DNA of 22,514 bases, from assembly GCA_002440705.1 (NCBI GenBank), contig DJVA01000097.1:1-22514 (forward strand), in the 5' to 3' direction. The position numbers and the translations under genes are program-made. Each line of letters starts with the position of its first letter. Within the stretch, counting starts at the first letter, position 1. Positions 1 to 6,506 of this stretch are shown piece after piece. The stretch comes from Flavobacteriaceae bacterium UBA6268. GTDB taxonomy: Bacteria > Bacteroidota > Bacteroidia > Flavobacteriales > Flavobacteriaceae. Below the pieces are notes generated by a model. It was not told the DNA's origin. It made no database searches and saw nothing but the letters and a program-made list of their open reading frames with translations.

Positions 1-667
1 TCCAATTATCTGGTATATTCAAAATAAAGGAGCTATAGAACGGAGCCTGAGTGAAACTGGTTAGGGTCACGTAATTATCCGGATCGATTTGCGTCATTTT
101 CAAAAAAGATTGCGGAGTGTAGTTTTTTCCATCGTAGGTAAAAGTATTGGGATTTTCACCCAAATAAACATCCAAAACGGATTCGATGGCGTTTTTCCAG
201 TTTTTGCTGAGCTTACCTGCGGGATTGTCCACGTAGGTCTTCAACATGGCTTCGAGGACTGCTACCATTTCGGCGTGGTTGTGGGAGGTGTTTCCAGATT
301 TCAATCCGCTGAAAACGTCCTCGGGAACCAAACCAAATTTTTTTACGGAGTGCATCACATCGTGCGCCAGACCACCTTCACCAAATTGGGCCTTTCCTTG
401 GCGCATTACATAGTTTTCGGCCTTAAGGGGGTAGGTATTGCGCACGGTGTACATTTCGGAAAGATCTATGGGTTTCCCTGTTAGACGGATGATTTCACTT
501 TCGAGAAATGAGGTGCTGGAAAAACTCCAACACGTACCTGTTCGCCCTTGGCTGATAACCGGAGTGGCTTCCAGATCGATAATTTCGCTAAATTGATAGG
601 ATTGTTGTGCAAACGTGTTGTCCACGATCAAACAAATTGCAAGAAGTAAAAAAAGGTTACGCATCAT
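1..667 (-). CDS. C1-family cysteine peptidase (bleomycin hydrolase / aminopeptidase C-like), 3' part outside window
   Basis: The reverse strand reads open from ATG-ATG at 667 through the left edge, giving 222 codons without a stop, so the gene is cut by the window. Residues 1-20 form a signal peptide (MMRNLFLLLAICLIVDNTFA), so the product is exported to the periplasm or cell surface. The segment SQGRTGTCWSFSS (residues 39-51) is the papain-fold active-site block: Gln40 would be the oxyanion-hole residue and Cys46 the nucleophile. The following text (FLESEIIRLTG, ENYVMRQGKAQFGEGG) resembles the bleomycin hydrolase/PepC branch of family C1 rather than plain papains. The His and Asn of the triad would lie beyond the window. 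It is divergent from menB with only 34 bases between the start codons, so the two promoters must interleave. The exact substrate is unknown; family assignment is firm from the Cys block. Confidence 0.88.
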   Translation of the reverse strand, partial: MMRNLFLLLAICLIVDNTFAQQSYQFSEIIDLEATPVISQGRTGTCWSFSSTSFLESEIIRLTGKPIDLSEMYTVRNTYPLKAENYVMRQGKAQFGEGGLAHDVMHSVKKFGLVPEDVFSGLKSGNTSHNHAEMVAVLEAMLKTYVDNPAGKLSKNWKNAIESVLDVYLGENPNTFTYDGKNYTPQSFLKMTQIDPDNYVTLTSFTQAPFYSSFILNIPDNW

Positions 668-675
668 TTTTGGAT

Positions 676-683
676 TATCTTTG
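676..683 (+). promoter_or_regulatory. -7 element of the menB promoter (TATCTTTG)
   Basis: TATCTTTG matches the Bacteroidota -7 consensus TAnnTTTG exactly. It ends 18 bases before the menB ATG, which would give a 5' leader of roughly 10-12 bases. I see no good -33 TTG at the usual 19-21 base distance; the sequence there lies in the first codons of the divergent peptidase gene, so the promoter may be weak or activator-dependent. Confidence 0.5.
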
Positions 684-701
684 AGGTAAAAATACGGAAT
701 A

Positions 702-1541
702 ATGAAAGAACCTGCTTGGAAAACAGCGAAAGAATATACCGATATCACCTACAAGAAATGTAACGGCGTTGCACGGATTGCCTTTAACCGCCCTGAGGTG
801 CGGAATGCGTTCCGCCCTAAAACCACCAGTGAATTGTTGGATGCGTTTCACGATGCACAGGAGGATACTTCCATTGGCGTGGTCTTGCTTTCTGCCGAAG
901 GACCCTCGCCCAAGGATGGCGTTTTCAGTTTCTGTAGTGGAGGCGACCAAGGAGCTAGGGGGCATCAGGGTTATGTTGGGGAGGATGGTTACCATCGGTT
1001 GAATATTTTGGAAGTGCAGCGGCTCATTCGTTTCATGCCCAAGGCCGTAATCGCGGTCGTACCAGGCTGGGCTGTGGGAGGGGGGCACAGTTTGCACGTG
1101 GTTTGCGATTTAACTCTTGCAAGCAAAGAACACGCCATCTTCAAACAGACCGATGCCGATGTTACCAGTTTTGATGGCGGCTACGGCAGTGCCTATCTGG
1201 CCAAGCTGGTTGGGCAAAAGAAAGCGCGCGAAATTTTCTTCTTAGGCCGCAATTACAGTGCCCAAGAAGCCTTTGAAATGGGCATGGTGAATGCCGTGGT
1301 TCCGCACGAGCAATTGGAACAGACTGCTTACCAATGGGCTCAAGAGATTTTGGCGAAGTCCCCCATTTCCATCAAAATGTTGAAGTTCGCCATGAACCTT
1401 ACCGACGATGGTATGGTAGGACAACAGGTATTTGCCGGGGAAGCTACCCGATTGGCTTACATGACCGACGAAGCCAAGGAAGGCCGTGATGCTTTTTTGG
1501 AAAAAAGGAGGCCCAATTTCAATAAAAAGTGGTTGCCATGA
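702..1541 (+). CDS. menB: 1,4-dihydroxy-2-naphthoyl-CoA synthase (MenB)
   Basis: This crotonase-fold enzyme closes the ring of o-succinylbenzoyl-CoA to 1,4-dihydroxy-2-naphthoyl-CoA in cytoplasmic menaquinone synthesis. The 279-residue length is typical. Visible signatures are the CoA/oxyanion blocks FSFCSGGDQ (about residues 75-83) and PGWAVGGGHSLHVVCD (121-136), the active-site block TDADVTSFDGGYGSAYLA (150-167), and the family-typical C-terminus RPNFNKKWLP. Asp in the TDADV segment (where E. coli-type enzymes have Gly) suggests the bicarbonate-independent type II MenB; that subtype call rests on recall of the family, not on an alignment. The stop codon overlaps the start of the next gene as ATGA, so the downstream lipoprotein is probably translationally coupled. 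No other men genes are in the window. Confidence 0.96.
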   Translation: MKEPAWKTAKEYTDITYKKCNGVARIAFNRPEVRNAFRPKTTSELLDAFHDAQEDTSIGVVLLSAEGPSPKDGVFSFCSGGDQGARGHQGYVGEDGYHRLNILEVQRLIRFMPKAVIAVVPGWAVGGGHSLHVVCDLTLASKEHAIFKQTDADVTSFDGGYGSAYLAKLVGQKKAREIFFLGRNYSAQEAFEMGMVNAVVPHEQLEQTAYQWAQEILAKSPISIKMLKFAMNLTDDGMVGQQVFAGEATRLAYMTDEAKEGRDAFLEKRRPNFNKKWLP

Positions 1542-2737
1542 TGTTGAAAATAAGGTGTTTAAAGCCGGTATTTTTTCTTGGCATCATTCCCTTAACCACA
1601 CTCCTGGGCTGTTCTGATGTTGCAGGTATTTCAGGAACCCTGGAACTGTCTGAAGATGGCCATTGGAAGCCAATGGTGTATCTTATACAACCACAAGAGC
1701 TTATGGAAGTGGCAGGTTCTTTTCAAGGCACCCTTATCGATTCTGCGGAAGTTAAATCCGATGGAAGTTTTGCTTTCAAAAATCTTCCCGATGCTCCAGA
1801 ACCCATATTGTTGGAATTGACCATTCAGCCCAAAGGAACTCGTTATGTTAACCAAAAGGACAACGATAGCATCCTAAACTCCAATTACATGCCCCTTCTT
1901 TGGGGAAATGGGCAAAGGTTTCGCATCAAGGCTGCTGCTGCGCATTTTCAACAAAGTTTTACCATCGAAAATCCCTCCGATGAAAATAAGGAATTATTGC
2001 GGTTGCGGGATGTGCGCCTGGCTGCTTTTCAACAACACTTGGATGGCAAAACGTGGGATGTGTATTATGGAGACCAATTGTTGAAAAAGGAAGCAGCACA
2101 ATTGCGCTACCAAGAGCAATTGATGGCATTTGCTGATAGTACCCAGTATTTTTATCCAGCGATGGTTGCGTTGCGATGGGTGAGTCCGCAGAGCGATTAC
2201 GAAAGGGTTCCCGAGTTCTTGGATGCCCAATGCAAAAAATGGGGCCCCCTAAACCCTGAAACACCCTGGACCGCTTCCCTATGTGCAATGGCCCAAAAAC
2301 TTCCCGTAAAAGTAGGTGACCGTTTTCCAGCGACGACGTTGCCTCTGGTTACTGGCGATACATTGGCACTAGAGGGCTTGATGGGAAAACGCTTAACGAT
2401 CATCGATTTATGGGCTTCTTGGTGTGCGCCCTGCCGTAAGGAAAACCGTGAAGTCCTACTGCCTTTGTGGATCCAATACCACACCGAGGGGTTCCAGATT
2501 GTGGGCTATGCTTTGGAAAGTAGCCAACTGGCTTGGAAAAAAGCCTTGGAGGTAGATGGAGTGGATCTTTGGCCCCAAGCTTCACACCTTGAAGGGGATG
2601 AAGGGCCTTTTTTGAAATTATTACAACTACAAACCATTCCGGCTAATTTTTTATTGGACGAAGAGGGTAATGTATTGGCCAAAAACCTGCATGGAAGAGC
2701 CTTGAAGGATTTTGTGAAAGCGTATTTGGAAAACTGA
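1538..2737 (+). CDS. TlpA-like thioredoxin-fold lipoprotein
   Basis: I place the start at ATG 1538, overlapping the menB stop as ATGA; a GTG nine bases upstream is in frame but less likely. The N-terminus has a hydrophobic stretch ending in a lipobox (TTLLGCSD), predicting a lipoprotein. The first ~250 residues begin with a small beta-rich part (ISGTLELSEDGHWKPMVYLI) like the N-terminal domain often found before TlpA domains in Bacteroidota, followed by a helical stretch. The last ~130 residues are a TlpA/AhpC-type thioredoxin fold: VGDRFPATTLPL, then DLWASWCAPCRKE with cysteines at residues 296 and 299, and a cis-Pro-type TIPANFLLDEEG. The active CxxC suggests a periplasmic thiol:disulfide reductase, perhaps for cytochrome maturation or oxidative stress. 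The link with menB is by position only. 399 residues. Confidence 0.88.
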   Translation: MMLKIRCLKPVFFLGIIPLTTLLGCSDVAGISGTLELSEDGHWKPMVYLIQPQELMEVAGSFQGTLIDSAEVKSDGSFAFKNLPDAPEPILLELTIQPKGTRYVNQKDNDSILNSNYMPLLWGNGQRFRIKAAAAHFQQSFTIENPSDENKELLRLRDVRLAAFQQHLDGKTWDVYYGDQLLKKEAAQLRYQEQLMAFADSTQYFYPAMVALRWVSPQSDYERVPEFLDAQCKKWGPLNPETPWTASLCAMAQKLPVKVGDRFPATTLPLVTGDTLALEGLMGKRLTIIDLWASWCAPCRKENREVLLPLWIQYHTEGFQIVGYALESSQLAWKKALEVDGVDLWPQASHLEGDEGPFLKLLQLQTIPANFLLDEEGNVLAKNLHGRALKDFVKAYLEN

Positions 2738-2768
2738 GGAACTTATGGGCAACAGAATTTAGATTTTA

Positions 2769-3893
2769 ATGGATATTACCCTGCCCATATCGAGTTTGGT
2801 CCTTATTGCCATAGACAGTGTTGGAATTATACTTTCGCTGTCGATGGGAATGTTATTGCTCACCCAAAAAGGAAAAGGGCATGGCTCTGTCACCCTTTTC
2901 GGAATCCTTTTGATCCTTACCGGACTTACGCTTTTAAACGACATGTTAGTAACTTCGGGAATCAGCAATCGATTTCCTTGGTTGTATTTTACTCCCATTT
3001 ATTATTCGTTATCACTCGGGCCATTATTTTACCTGTTTGTTAAATCGAAATACCAGATAGGATTAAAAACTGTTGATTACTTTCATTTAGTGCTCCCCAT
3101 CTTTCAAGGGCTCCTTTATTGGTCCATTGGGTTTCGGGATGCGGAATTTAAATCCTACCTCTGGGGGAACACCAAATTTCCAGTGTATTTACAGCTGGAA
3201 TCGCTATTGTTTCCGGTGTTACTGGTGGTATATGCCTTACTGGCTTATCGTTGTATTCAATTTAAAATACCAAAGGCCTATTTCTGGTCCAACGACCTTC
3301 AAAAATGGTTGAAACGTTTTGCGATTGTCCTGATTTTTATTGCTTGTGTGGAATTGTTTTTTACCCTTGGGGAGGTAATTCCGGCTTCGCATTTTGGAGC
3401 CAGAAACCTGCTTTGGCTGCACGCCTTAGTCTTGTCGACTTTCACTTTTTGGATTTCGGCGCAAGCATTTAAGCAGTACTTTCCTTTAAAACTCTACACT
3501 TCCAGCCCTTATAAAGCACAATCCCATCTTAATTTGGACGATGAGAGGCGATTGAAAGAAGACCTTCAATATTTGATGGAAGTGGACAAAGTGTATTTGA
3601 ATCCAGACCTCAATCTGTCCCTATTAGCTAATTATTTGAACATTTCCGAAAAATCTTGTTCTTACCTCATCAATTCGGTTTTGCAATCCAATTTCAATAA
3701 GTTGGTCAACAACTACCGATTGAAAAGTTTTGAGGAACAGGTTGAAAAGGGAGTACATGATACCTACACTTTATCGGGTATGGCCTACGAATGTGGGTTC
3801 AATTCCAAATCTACTTTCAATCGGGTTTTCAAGGATCGTTTCGGGATGACACCCTCGGAATACATTAATCAAGCAAGGGAAAAATCAGATTAA
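2769..3893 (+). CDS. Membrane-anchored AraC-family transcriptional regulator
   Basis: The 374-residue protein has about seven hydrophobic segments in its first ~235 residues (for example SLVLIAIDSVGIILSLSMGMLLL, LFGILLILTGLTLL, LLFPVLLVVYALLAY, FAIVLIFIACVELFF), followed by a C-terminal AraC-type double helix-turn-helix (about residues 275-370). The signature lies in LSLLANYLNISEKSCSYLI and in YECGFNSKSTFNRVFK with FGMTPSEY. This 7TM-plus-AraC layout is common in Flavobacteriia; the membrane part probably senses a small molecule or envelope state. It starts 31 bases after the lipoprotein stop and is followed in the same direction by two DoxX-like genes, the second with its own long spacer. 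Palindromes just after its stop codon (3904-3929) are candidate binding sites. Ligand and targets are unknown. Confidence 0.9.
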   Translation: MDITLPISSLVLIAIDSVGIILSLSMGMLLLTQKGKGHGSVTLFGILLILTGLTLLNDMLVTSGISNRFPWLYFTPIYYSLSLGPLFYLFVKSKYQIGLKTVDYFHLVLPIFQGLLYWSIGFRDAEFKSYLWGNTKFPVYLQLESLLFPVLLVVYALLAYRCIQFKIPKAYFWSNDLQKWLKRFAIVLIFIACVELFFTLGEVIPASHFGARNLLWLHALVLSTFTFWISAQAFKQYFPLKLYTSSPYKAQSHLNLDDERRLKEDLQYLMEVDKVYLNPDLNLSLLANYLNISEKSCSYLINSVLQSNFNKLVNNYRLKSFEEQVEKGVHDTYTLSGMAYECGFNSKSTFNRVFKDRFGMTPSEYINQAREKSD

Positions 3894-3903
3894 AACTTTG
3901 TCC

Positions 3904-3929
3904 CAAATCATGATTTGAAGCGACCGCTT
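3904..3929. promoter_or_regulatory. Two adjacent palindromes upstream of the doxX promoter
   Basis: CAAATCATGATTTG (3904-3917) is a perfect 14-bp palindrome, and the abutting AAGCGACCGCTT (3918-3929) has perfect 5-bp arms around AC. Neither is followed by a T-run, so they do not look like a terminator. The second lies over the place where the -33 element of the TAGATTTG promoter should be, the position expected of an operator or activator site. The neighbouring AraC-type regulator is the obvious candidate binder, but that is inference. Confidence 0.45.
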
Positions 3930-3942
3930 TAAATACTGCTAT

Positions 3943-3950
3943 TAGATTTG
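3943..3950 (+). promoter_or_regulatory. -7 element of the doxX promoter (TAGATTTG)
   Basis: TAGATTTG is an exact match to TAnnTTTG and ends 25 bases before the DoxX ATG, implying a leader of about 19 bases. A TTTG lies 25 bases upstream, which is longer than the usual 19-21, so the -33 contact may be supplied or replaced by a regulator at the palindrome 3918-3929. Confidence 0.5.
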
Positions 3951-3975
3951 TTTCATCAATTTTAAATCTTTCGTC

Positions 3976-4440
3976 ATGAAACTAAATCTGAATAAGGCGC
4001 TTTTCGGAAAAAAAATGAGAATGCCATGGAATTTCCATCTTGGAGTATTGATCCTTCGTTTCTTTGTTGGGCTGGCCTTCTGTACTGTCTTTGAAAAATT
4101 TCTCCCCCGTGATGGTATCTGGGGCCCACAAGAATGGTTTGTGAACGATGTATCCAACATGGGCTTCCCTTTGCCATATTTTTTTGCTTGGGTAGCAGTG
4201 CTATCCGAATTTTTTGGTGGCATTCTTTTGATGATCGGACTCTTTACTCGTACCGCAGCAGCCTTGAATGTGGTAGTAACCTTCACCGCAACGTTTATCT
4301 ACCATCATGGTGATATTGGACAATCGGGACTGCTTTCATTTTACTTCCTAATCATGTCCATGAGCATTCTATGTTTTGGAGGCGGAAAGTTCAGTTTGGA
4401 TTTCTTTTTAACCAAAAAGCGTGACACGATAGCAACCTAA
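3976..4440 (+). CDS. DoxX family integral membrane protein
   Basis: The 154-residue protein has four hydrophobic helices (LGVLILRFFVGLAFCTVFEKFL; FPLPYFFAWVAVLSEFFGGILLMIGL; AAALNVVVTFTATFIY; LLSFYFLIMSMSILCF) and the DoxX-type arrangement of a first helix ending in Glu-Lys-Phe, then an acidic SEFFGG turn and a FTRTAA loop between helices 2 and 3. DoxX proteins are small inner-membrane proteins, some linked to quinone/terminal oxidase function or oxidative stress; a specific role cannot be read here. It has its own likely promoter and lies 82 bases after the AraC gene. It runs in the same direction as another DoxX-like gene 96 bases downstream. Confidence 0.82.
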   Translation: MKLNLNKALFGKKMRMPWNFHLGVLILRFFVGLAFCTVFEKFLPRDGIWGPQEWFVNDVSNMGFPLPYFFAWVAVLSEFFGGILLMIGLFTRTAAALNVVVTFTATFIYHHGDIGQSGLLSFYFLIMSMSILCFGGGKFSLDFFLTKKRDTIAT

Positions 4441-4454
4441 CCAGGTTTGCATGC

Positions 4455-4471
4455 ATTTATATGACATAAAT
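4455..4471. promoter_or_regulatory. Small inverted repeat between the two DoxX-like genes
   Basis: ATTTAT (4455-4460) and ATAAAT (4466-4471) are perfect 6-bp arms around ATGAC. It sits 15 bases after the first DoxX stop and 65 bases before the next start. It is AT-only and not followed by a T-run, so a protein-binding site or chance are both possible. The rest of this 96-base spacer shows a near -7 match TACGATTG (4515-4522), which seems too close to the start codon to be a usual promoter. Confidence 0.2.
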
Positions 4472-4536
4472 CATTTTAGACCCCTTACATAAAGAATATT
4501 TTTACAGGACCAATTACGATTGTAAAAACCAACATC

Positions 4537-4917
4537 ATGGAAAAGTCTAGACCAACTTACCGTTTTCTGCGCATTCTTTTAGGGTTGTTCCTCATTGCAT
4601 ACGCTTTGAATAAGTTTTTTCATTTCATCCCAAACAGTTATGGTTCTATGCCCCAAACGGCACAGGACTTTTTAGATGCTGTGGTGATGTACCTGCCCAT
4701 TCTCTATATTTTTGAGATTGTGCTGGGGTTATTCCTGGTGTTGAACAAATGGAAAACCTTTATCTACATCGTACTCTTCCCATTATCCATCGCTTTTTTG
4801 ATGTTCAGCATCATTAATGGCGACATGGTTGAGCTTTGGCCTGCCTTGCTTGTAGCTGTAATCAATATCATCCTAATATTGTCTAGAAAGGAGAAGTACA
4901 AAGTATTGTTTGATTAA
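4537..4917 (+). CDS. DoxX-like small membrane protein
   Basis: The 126-residue protein contains about four hydrophobic segments (FLRILLGLFLIAYALNKFFHF; YLPILYIFEIVLGLFLVL; TFIYIVLFPLSIAFLMFSII; LWPALLVAVINIILIL) in a DoxX-like order, with the first helix ending in an ALNKFFHF motif typical of short DoxX relatives in Flavobacteriia. It shares direction and fold type with the DoxX gene upstream, so the two may be diverged relatives acting together. Function is unknown; a role in membrane redox or quinone metabolism would fit the family but is not shown. It converges with the surface-protein gene ending at 5070. Confidence 0.7.
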   Translation: MEKSRPTYRFLRILLGLFLIAYALNKFFHFIPNSYGSMPQTAQDFLDAVVMYLPILYIFEIVLGLFLVLNKWKTFIYIVLFPLSIAFLMFSIINGDMVELWPALLVAVINIILILSRKEKYKVLFD

Positions 4918-4928
4918 GGATTTTCTAT

Positions 4929-4952
4929 CAAATTCAGTGTACACCGAATTTG
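4929..4952. repeat. 24-bp imperfect palindrome in a convergent spacer
   Basis: The arms CAAATTC (4929-4935) and GAATTTG (4946-4952) flank the self-complementary GTGTACAC (4937-4944); only the symmetric positions 4936/4945 (A and C) fail to pair. It lies 11 bases after the second DoxX-like stop. No T-run follows on either strand, so it is not a standard intrinsic terminator. It could be a protein-binding site or a hairpin that protects mRNA ends. The remaining ~115 bases to 5070 show nothing else clear. Confidence 0.4.
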
Positions 4953-5054
4953 CGCAAGGTACTAGGTGCAAAGACCACACATAGTCTAGGAATAACTTCT
5001 GGGGAGATTATTTTGTAAAGTGGAGGCGTTTTTTTGGGATGACTTTTGAGGAAT

Positions 5055-5081
5055 GATTTGTTTCGATCTTTAAAACAAATC
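5055..5081. terminator. Possible stem-loop over the stop codon of the surface-protein gene
   Basis: GATTTGTTT (5055-5063) and AAACAAATC (5073-5081) are perfect 9-bp inverted arms around a 9-base loop that includes the TAA (5070-5072) of the minus-strand gene. No convincing T-run follows on the minus strand, so it may be a weak or Rho-assisted end, or an mRNA 3' stabiliser, rather than a strong intrinsic terminator. Confidence 0.35.
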
Positions 5082-6401
5082 AAACGAAATTCCTTCCAAA
5101 CTAAAAAAATCATACAAGACACTGTCTCCTGCTTGGTAGATTACTTGTCCGTTGGTATCAATATCAACTCGGATGCCTCCATTTTGCATGGCCGTGCATA
5201 TTTTTCGTTTGGAAGGCCTATAGCCACTAGGCAATGTAAAAATGACTGTTCCTGAACCCACAATAGGGTTGGTGTTTCGCAACAATCCCCTTAGGTAAAC
5301 CCTATTGTTGTGCTTGTAGTAGCCTGCCGATTCATAGGTAGCACTGTAATTGGTCCACCCACTGTTTAAAGTGGCGTTGGTGGGGGTTTCAACCGTCTCT
5401 ACAGTGTAATTGGCATCGGCAAATTCTTTGGTAATAAGCGCTTTCGAATCGGTGATTTCGGCTATGTCGAAGCTAGGAGCAGTGATGGTACCATTTTTTA
5501 AGATAGTAAGGGCATTGTTTCGATTGCTACTATCGGTTCCGTTTCCCACTTCAAAAATGGGCTCCGTGTCGATGTAAATACTGCCCGTACCCCCAAGTCC
5601 TAGATTATAGGCTCCGATGCTCAGGCAAGCCAAACTCTTGGCAATGGTCCCTTCTCCCAAAGTCGTTGTAGCATATCCTTGCGACTGGGTATTGTAACCC
5701 ATTGCGGTACTTCGTGTACCAGAAGCTGTTGTGCCGTCTCCCATGGCTGTAGCAATGGAACCAGATGCATTGGTAAGTTGACCGGTACTGAAAGAAACAT
5801 AGCCAGAAGAAGTTGCGCTGTTGCCCAAGGCCACAGCAGTATATCCGCTTGCAACAACAACATTCCCAATTGCAACCGATCGGTTTCCGCTAGCTTGGGT
5901 GCGATAGCCAAAGGCCGTGGCATAGTCTCCATCAACTCGGGTTTCGAAACCAGCACCAAAGGCACTCAAACCCAAAGCGCCGTTGGTTGTACCTGCAGTA
6001 GCACTGTAGCTTAAATCGATTGCATTGAAGCCAATGTTTCCATAATTTGTGGGATTAGAATTTTTAAGCCGCCAACCATAGCCATTGCCTTCATCTAGTT
6101 TTTTCAATTCGCCATCAATTTTGGTCCAAGTAGCGGCAGGATAGTCCCAAAAGTAGAACCCTTGCTCGGGGCTACCATTGCCGGTAACGAAAACTATCAT
6201 CCCATTTTGGTTTGCTGTGGGAACAACAACAGGGAAGTTGTCTACTTTAGGGATCAAGATTCCATCCGTATTGGAGGGACTGTTTGTATTGGAAGCGCTG
6301 ATGTCCAAAAGGGCATTTGGATTGGTCGTGTTGATTCCAACCTGGGCGTAGGTGAAGTGGAGGCAAAAAAAGGCTAGGACAAAAAAAAGTAGTGCTTTCA
6401 T
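5070..6401 (-). CDS. Secreted fibre-like surface protein with YadA-head-like repeats and a phage tail-fibre-like tip
   Basis: I start at ATG 6401, which gives a clean signal peptide (MKALLFFVLAFFCLHFTYAQ); an upstream in-frame ATG would bury it. The mature protein of about 420 residues opens with VGINTTNPNALLDI, a common start of Bacteroidota fibre proteins. The middle (about residues 145-275) carries degenerate YadA-head-type repeats of about 14-16 residues with A-x-G and S-x-A-x-G cores (for example GDYATAFGYRTQASGNRSVAIG, split here at GDYATAFGYRT). The last ~100 residues (GYYKHNNRVYLRGLL, IFTLPSGYRPSKRK, GISFDLF) resemble tips of phage tail fibres. There is no YadA membrane anchor and no clear T9SS tail, so attachment is unexplained. 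It follows the kinase-regulator genes on the same strand and has the shared operator in front. Likely an adhesin or binding fibre; target unknown. Confidence 0.8.
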   Translation of the reverse strand: MKALLFFVLAFFCLHFTYAQVGINTTNPNALLDISASNTNSPSNTDGILIPKVDNFPVVVPTANQNGMIVFVTGNGSPEQGFYFWDYPAATWTKIDGELKKLDEGNGYGWRLKNSNPTNYGNIGFNAIDLSYSATAGTTNGALGLSAFGAGFETRVDGDYATAFGYRTQASGNRSVAIGNVVVASGYTAVALGNSATSSGYVSFSTGQLTNASGSIATAMGDGTTASGTRSTAMGYNTQSQGYATTTLGEGTIAKSLACLSIGAYNLGLGGTGSIYIDTEPIFEVGNGTDSSNRNNALTILKNGTITAPSFDIAEITDSKALITKEFADANYTVETVETPTNATLNSGWTNYSATYESAGYYKHNNRVYLRGLLRNTNPIVGSGTVIFTLPSGYRPSKRKICTAMQNGGIRVDIDTNGQVIYQAGDSVLYDFFSLEGISFDLF

Positions 6402-6434
6402 GACAATTGGACTCAACAGTGTTTCATTGCCTTG

Positions 6435-6442
6435 TAAAAATA
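6435..6442 (-). promoter_or_regulatory. Candidate -7 element of the surface-protein promoter (TATTTTTA)
   Basis: On the minus strand TATTTTTA matches TAnnTTTG at seven of eight positions, with TTTC 19 bases upstream as a poor -33. It would give a leader of about 30 bases before ATG 6401. The centre of the nearest ACGT core (6467-6470) is 30 bases upstream of this element, almost the same offset as in the kinase promoter, which supports the call. Confidence 0.4.
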
Positions 6443-6465
6443 GCTTGGATTGGGGATGATTGAAA

Positions 6466-6506
6466 TACGTAGGCATCCTAAATACTACGTGGGGTTACGT
6501 AGTATT
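6466..6506. promoter_or_regulatory. Operator cluster before the surface-protein gene: full palindrome plus upstream-facing half-site
   Basis: AATACTACGT (6481-6490) and ACGTAGTATT (6497-6506) are perfect 10-bp inverted arms around GGGGTT. The right arm overlaps the stop codon (6505-6507) of the response-regulator gene. A further half-site TACGTAG lies at 6466-6472. The three ACGT cores start at 6467, 6487 and 6497, that is 20 and 10 bases apart, in near helical phase. The 19-base core ACTACGTGGGGTTACGTAG recurs exactly at 9215-9233 before the kinase gene. The LuxR-type regulator encoded between the copies is the natural binder; this is inference from position and symmetry. Confidence 0.7.

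Noticed and set aside
1529..1537. GTG at 1529 as start of the TlpA-like lipoprotein
   Set aside because: ATG 1538 forms the usual ATGA overlap with the menB stop and gives a normal lipoprotein signal; the extra three residues add nothing.
6481..6506. 10-bp perfect inverted repeat read as the terminator of the response-regulator gene
   Set aside because: No T-run follows on the minus strand, and an identical 19-base core occurs before the kinase gene where no terminator is needed; an operator explains both.
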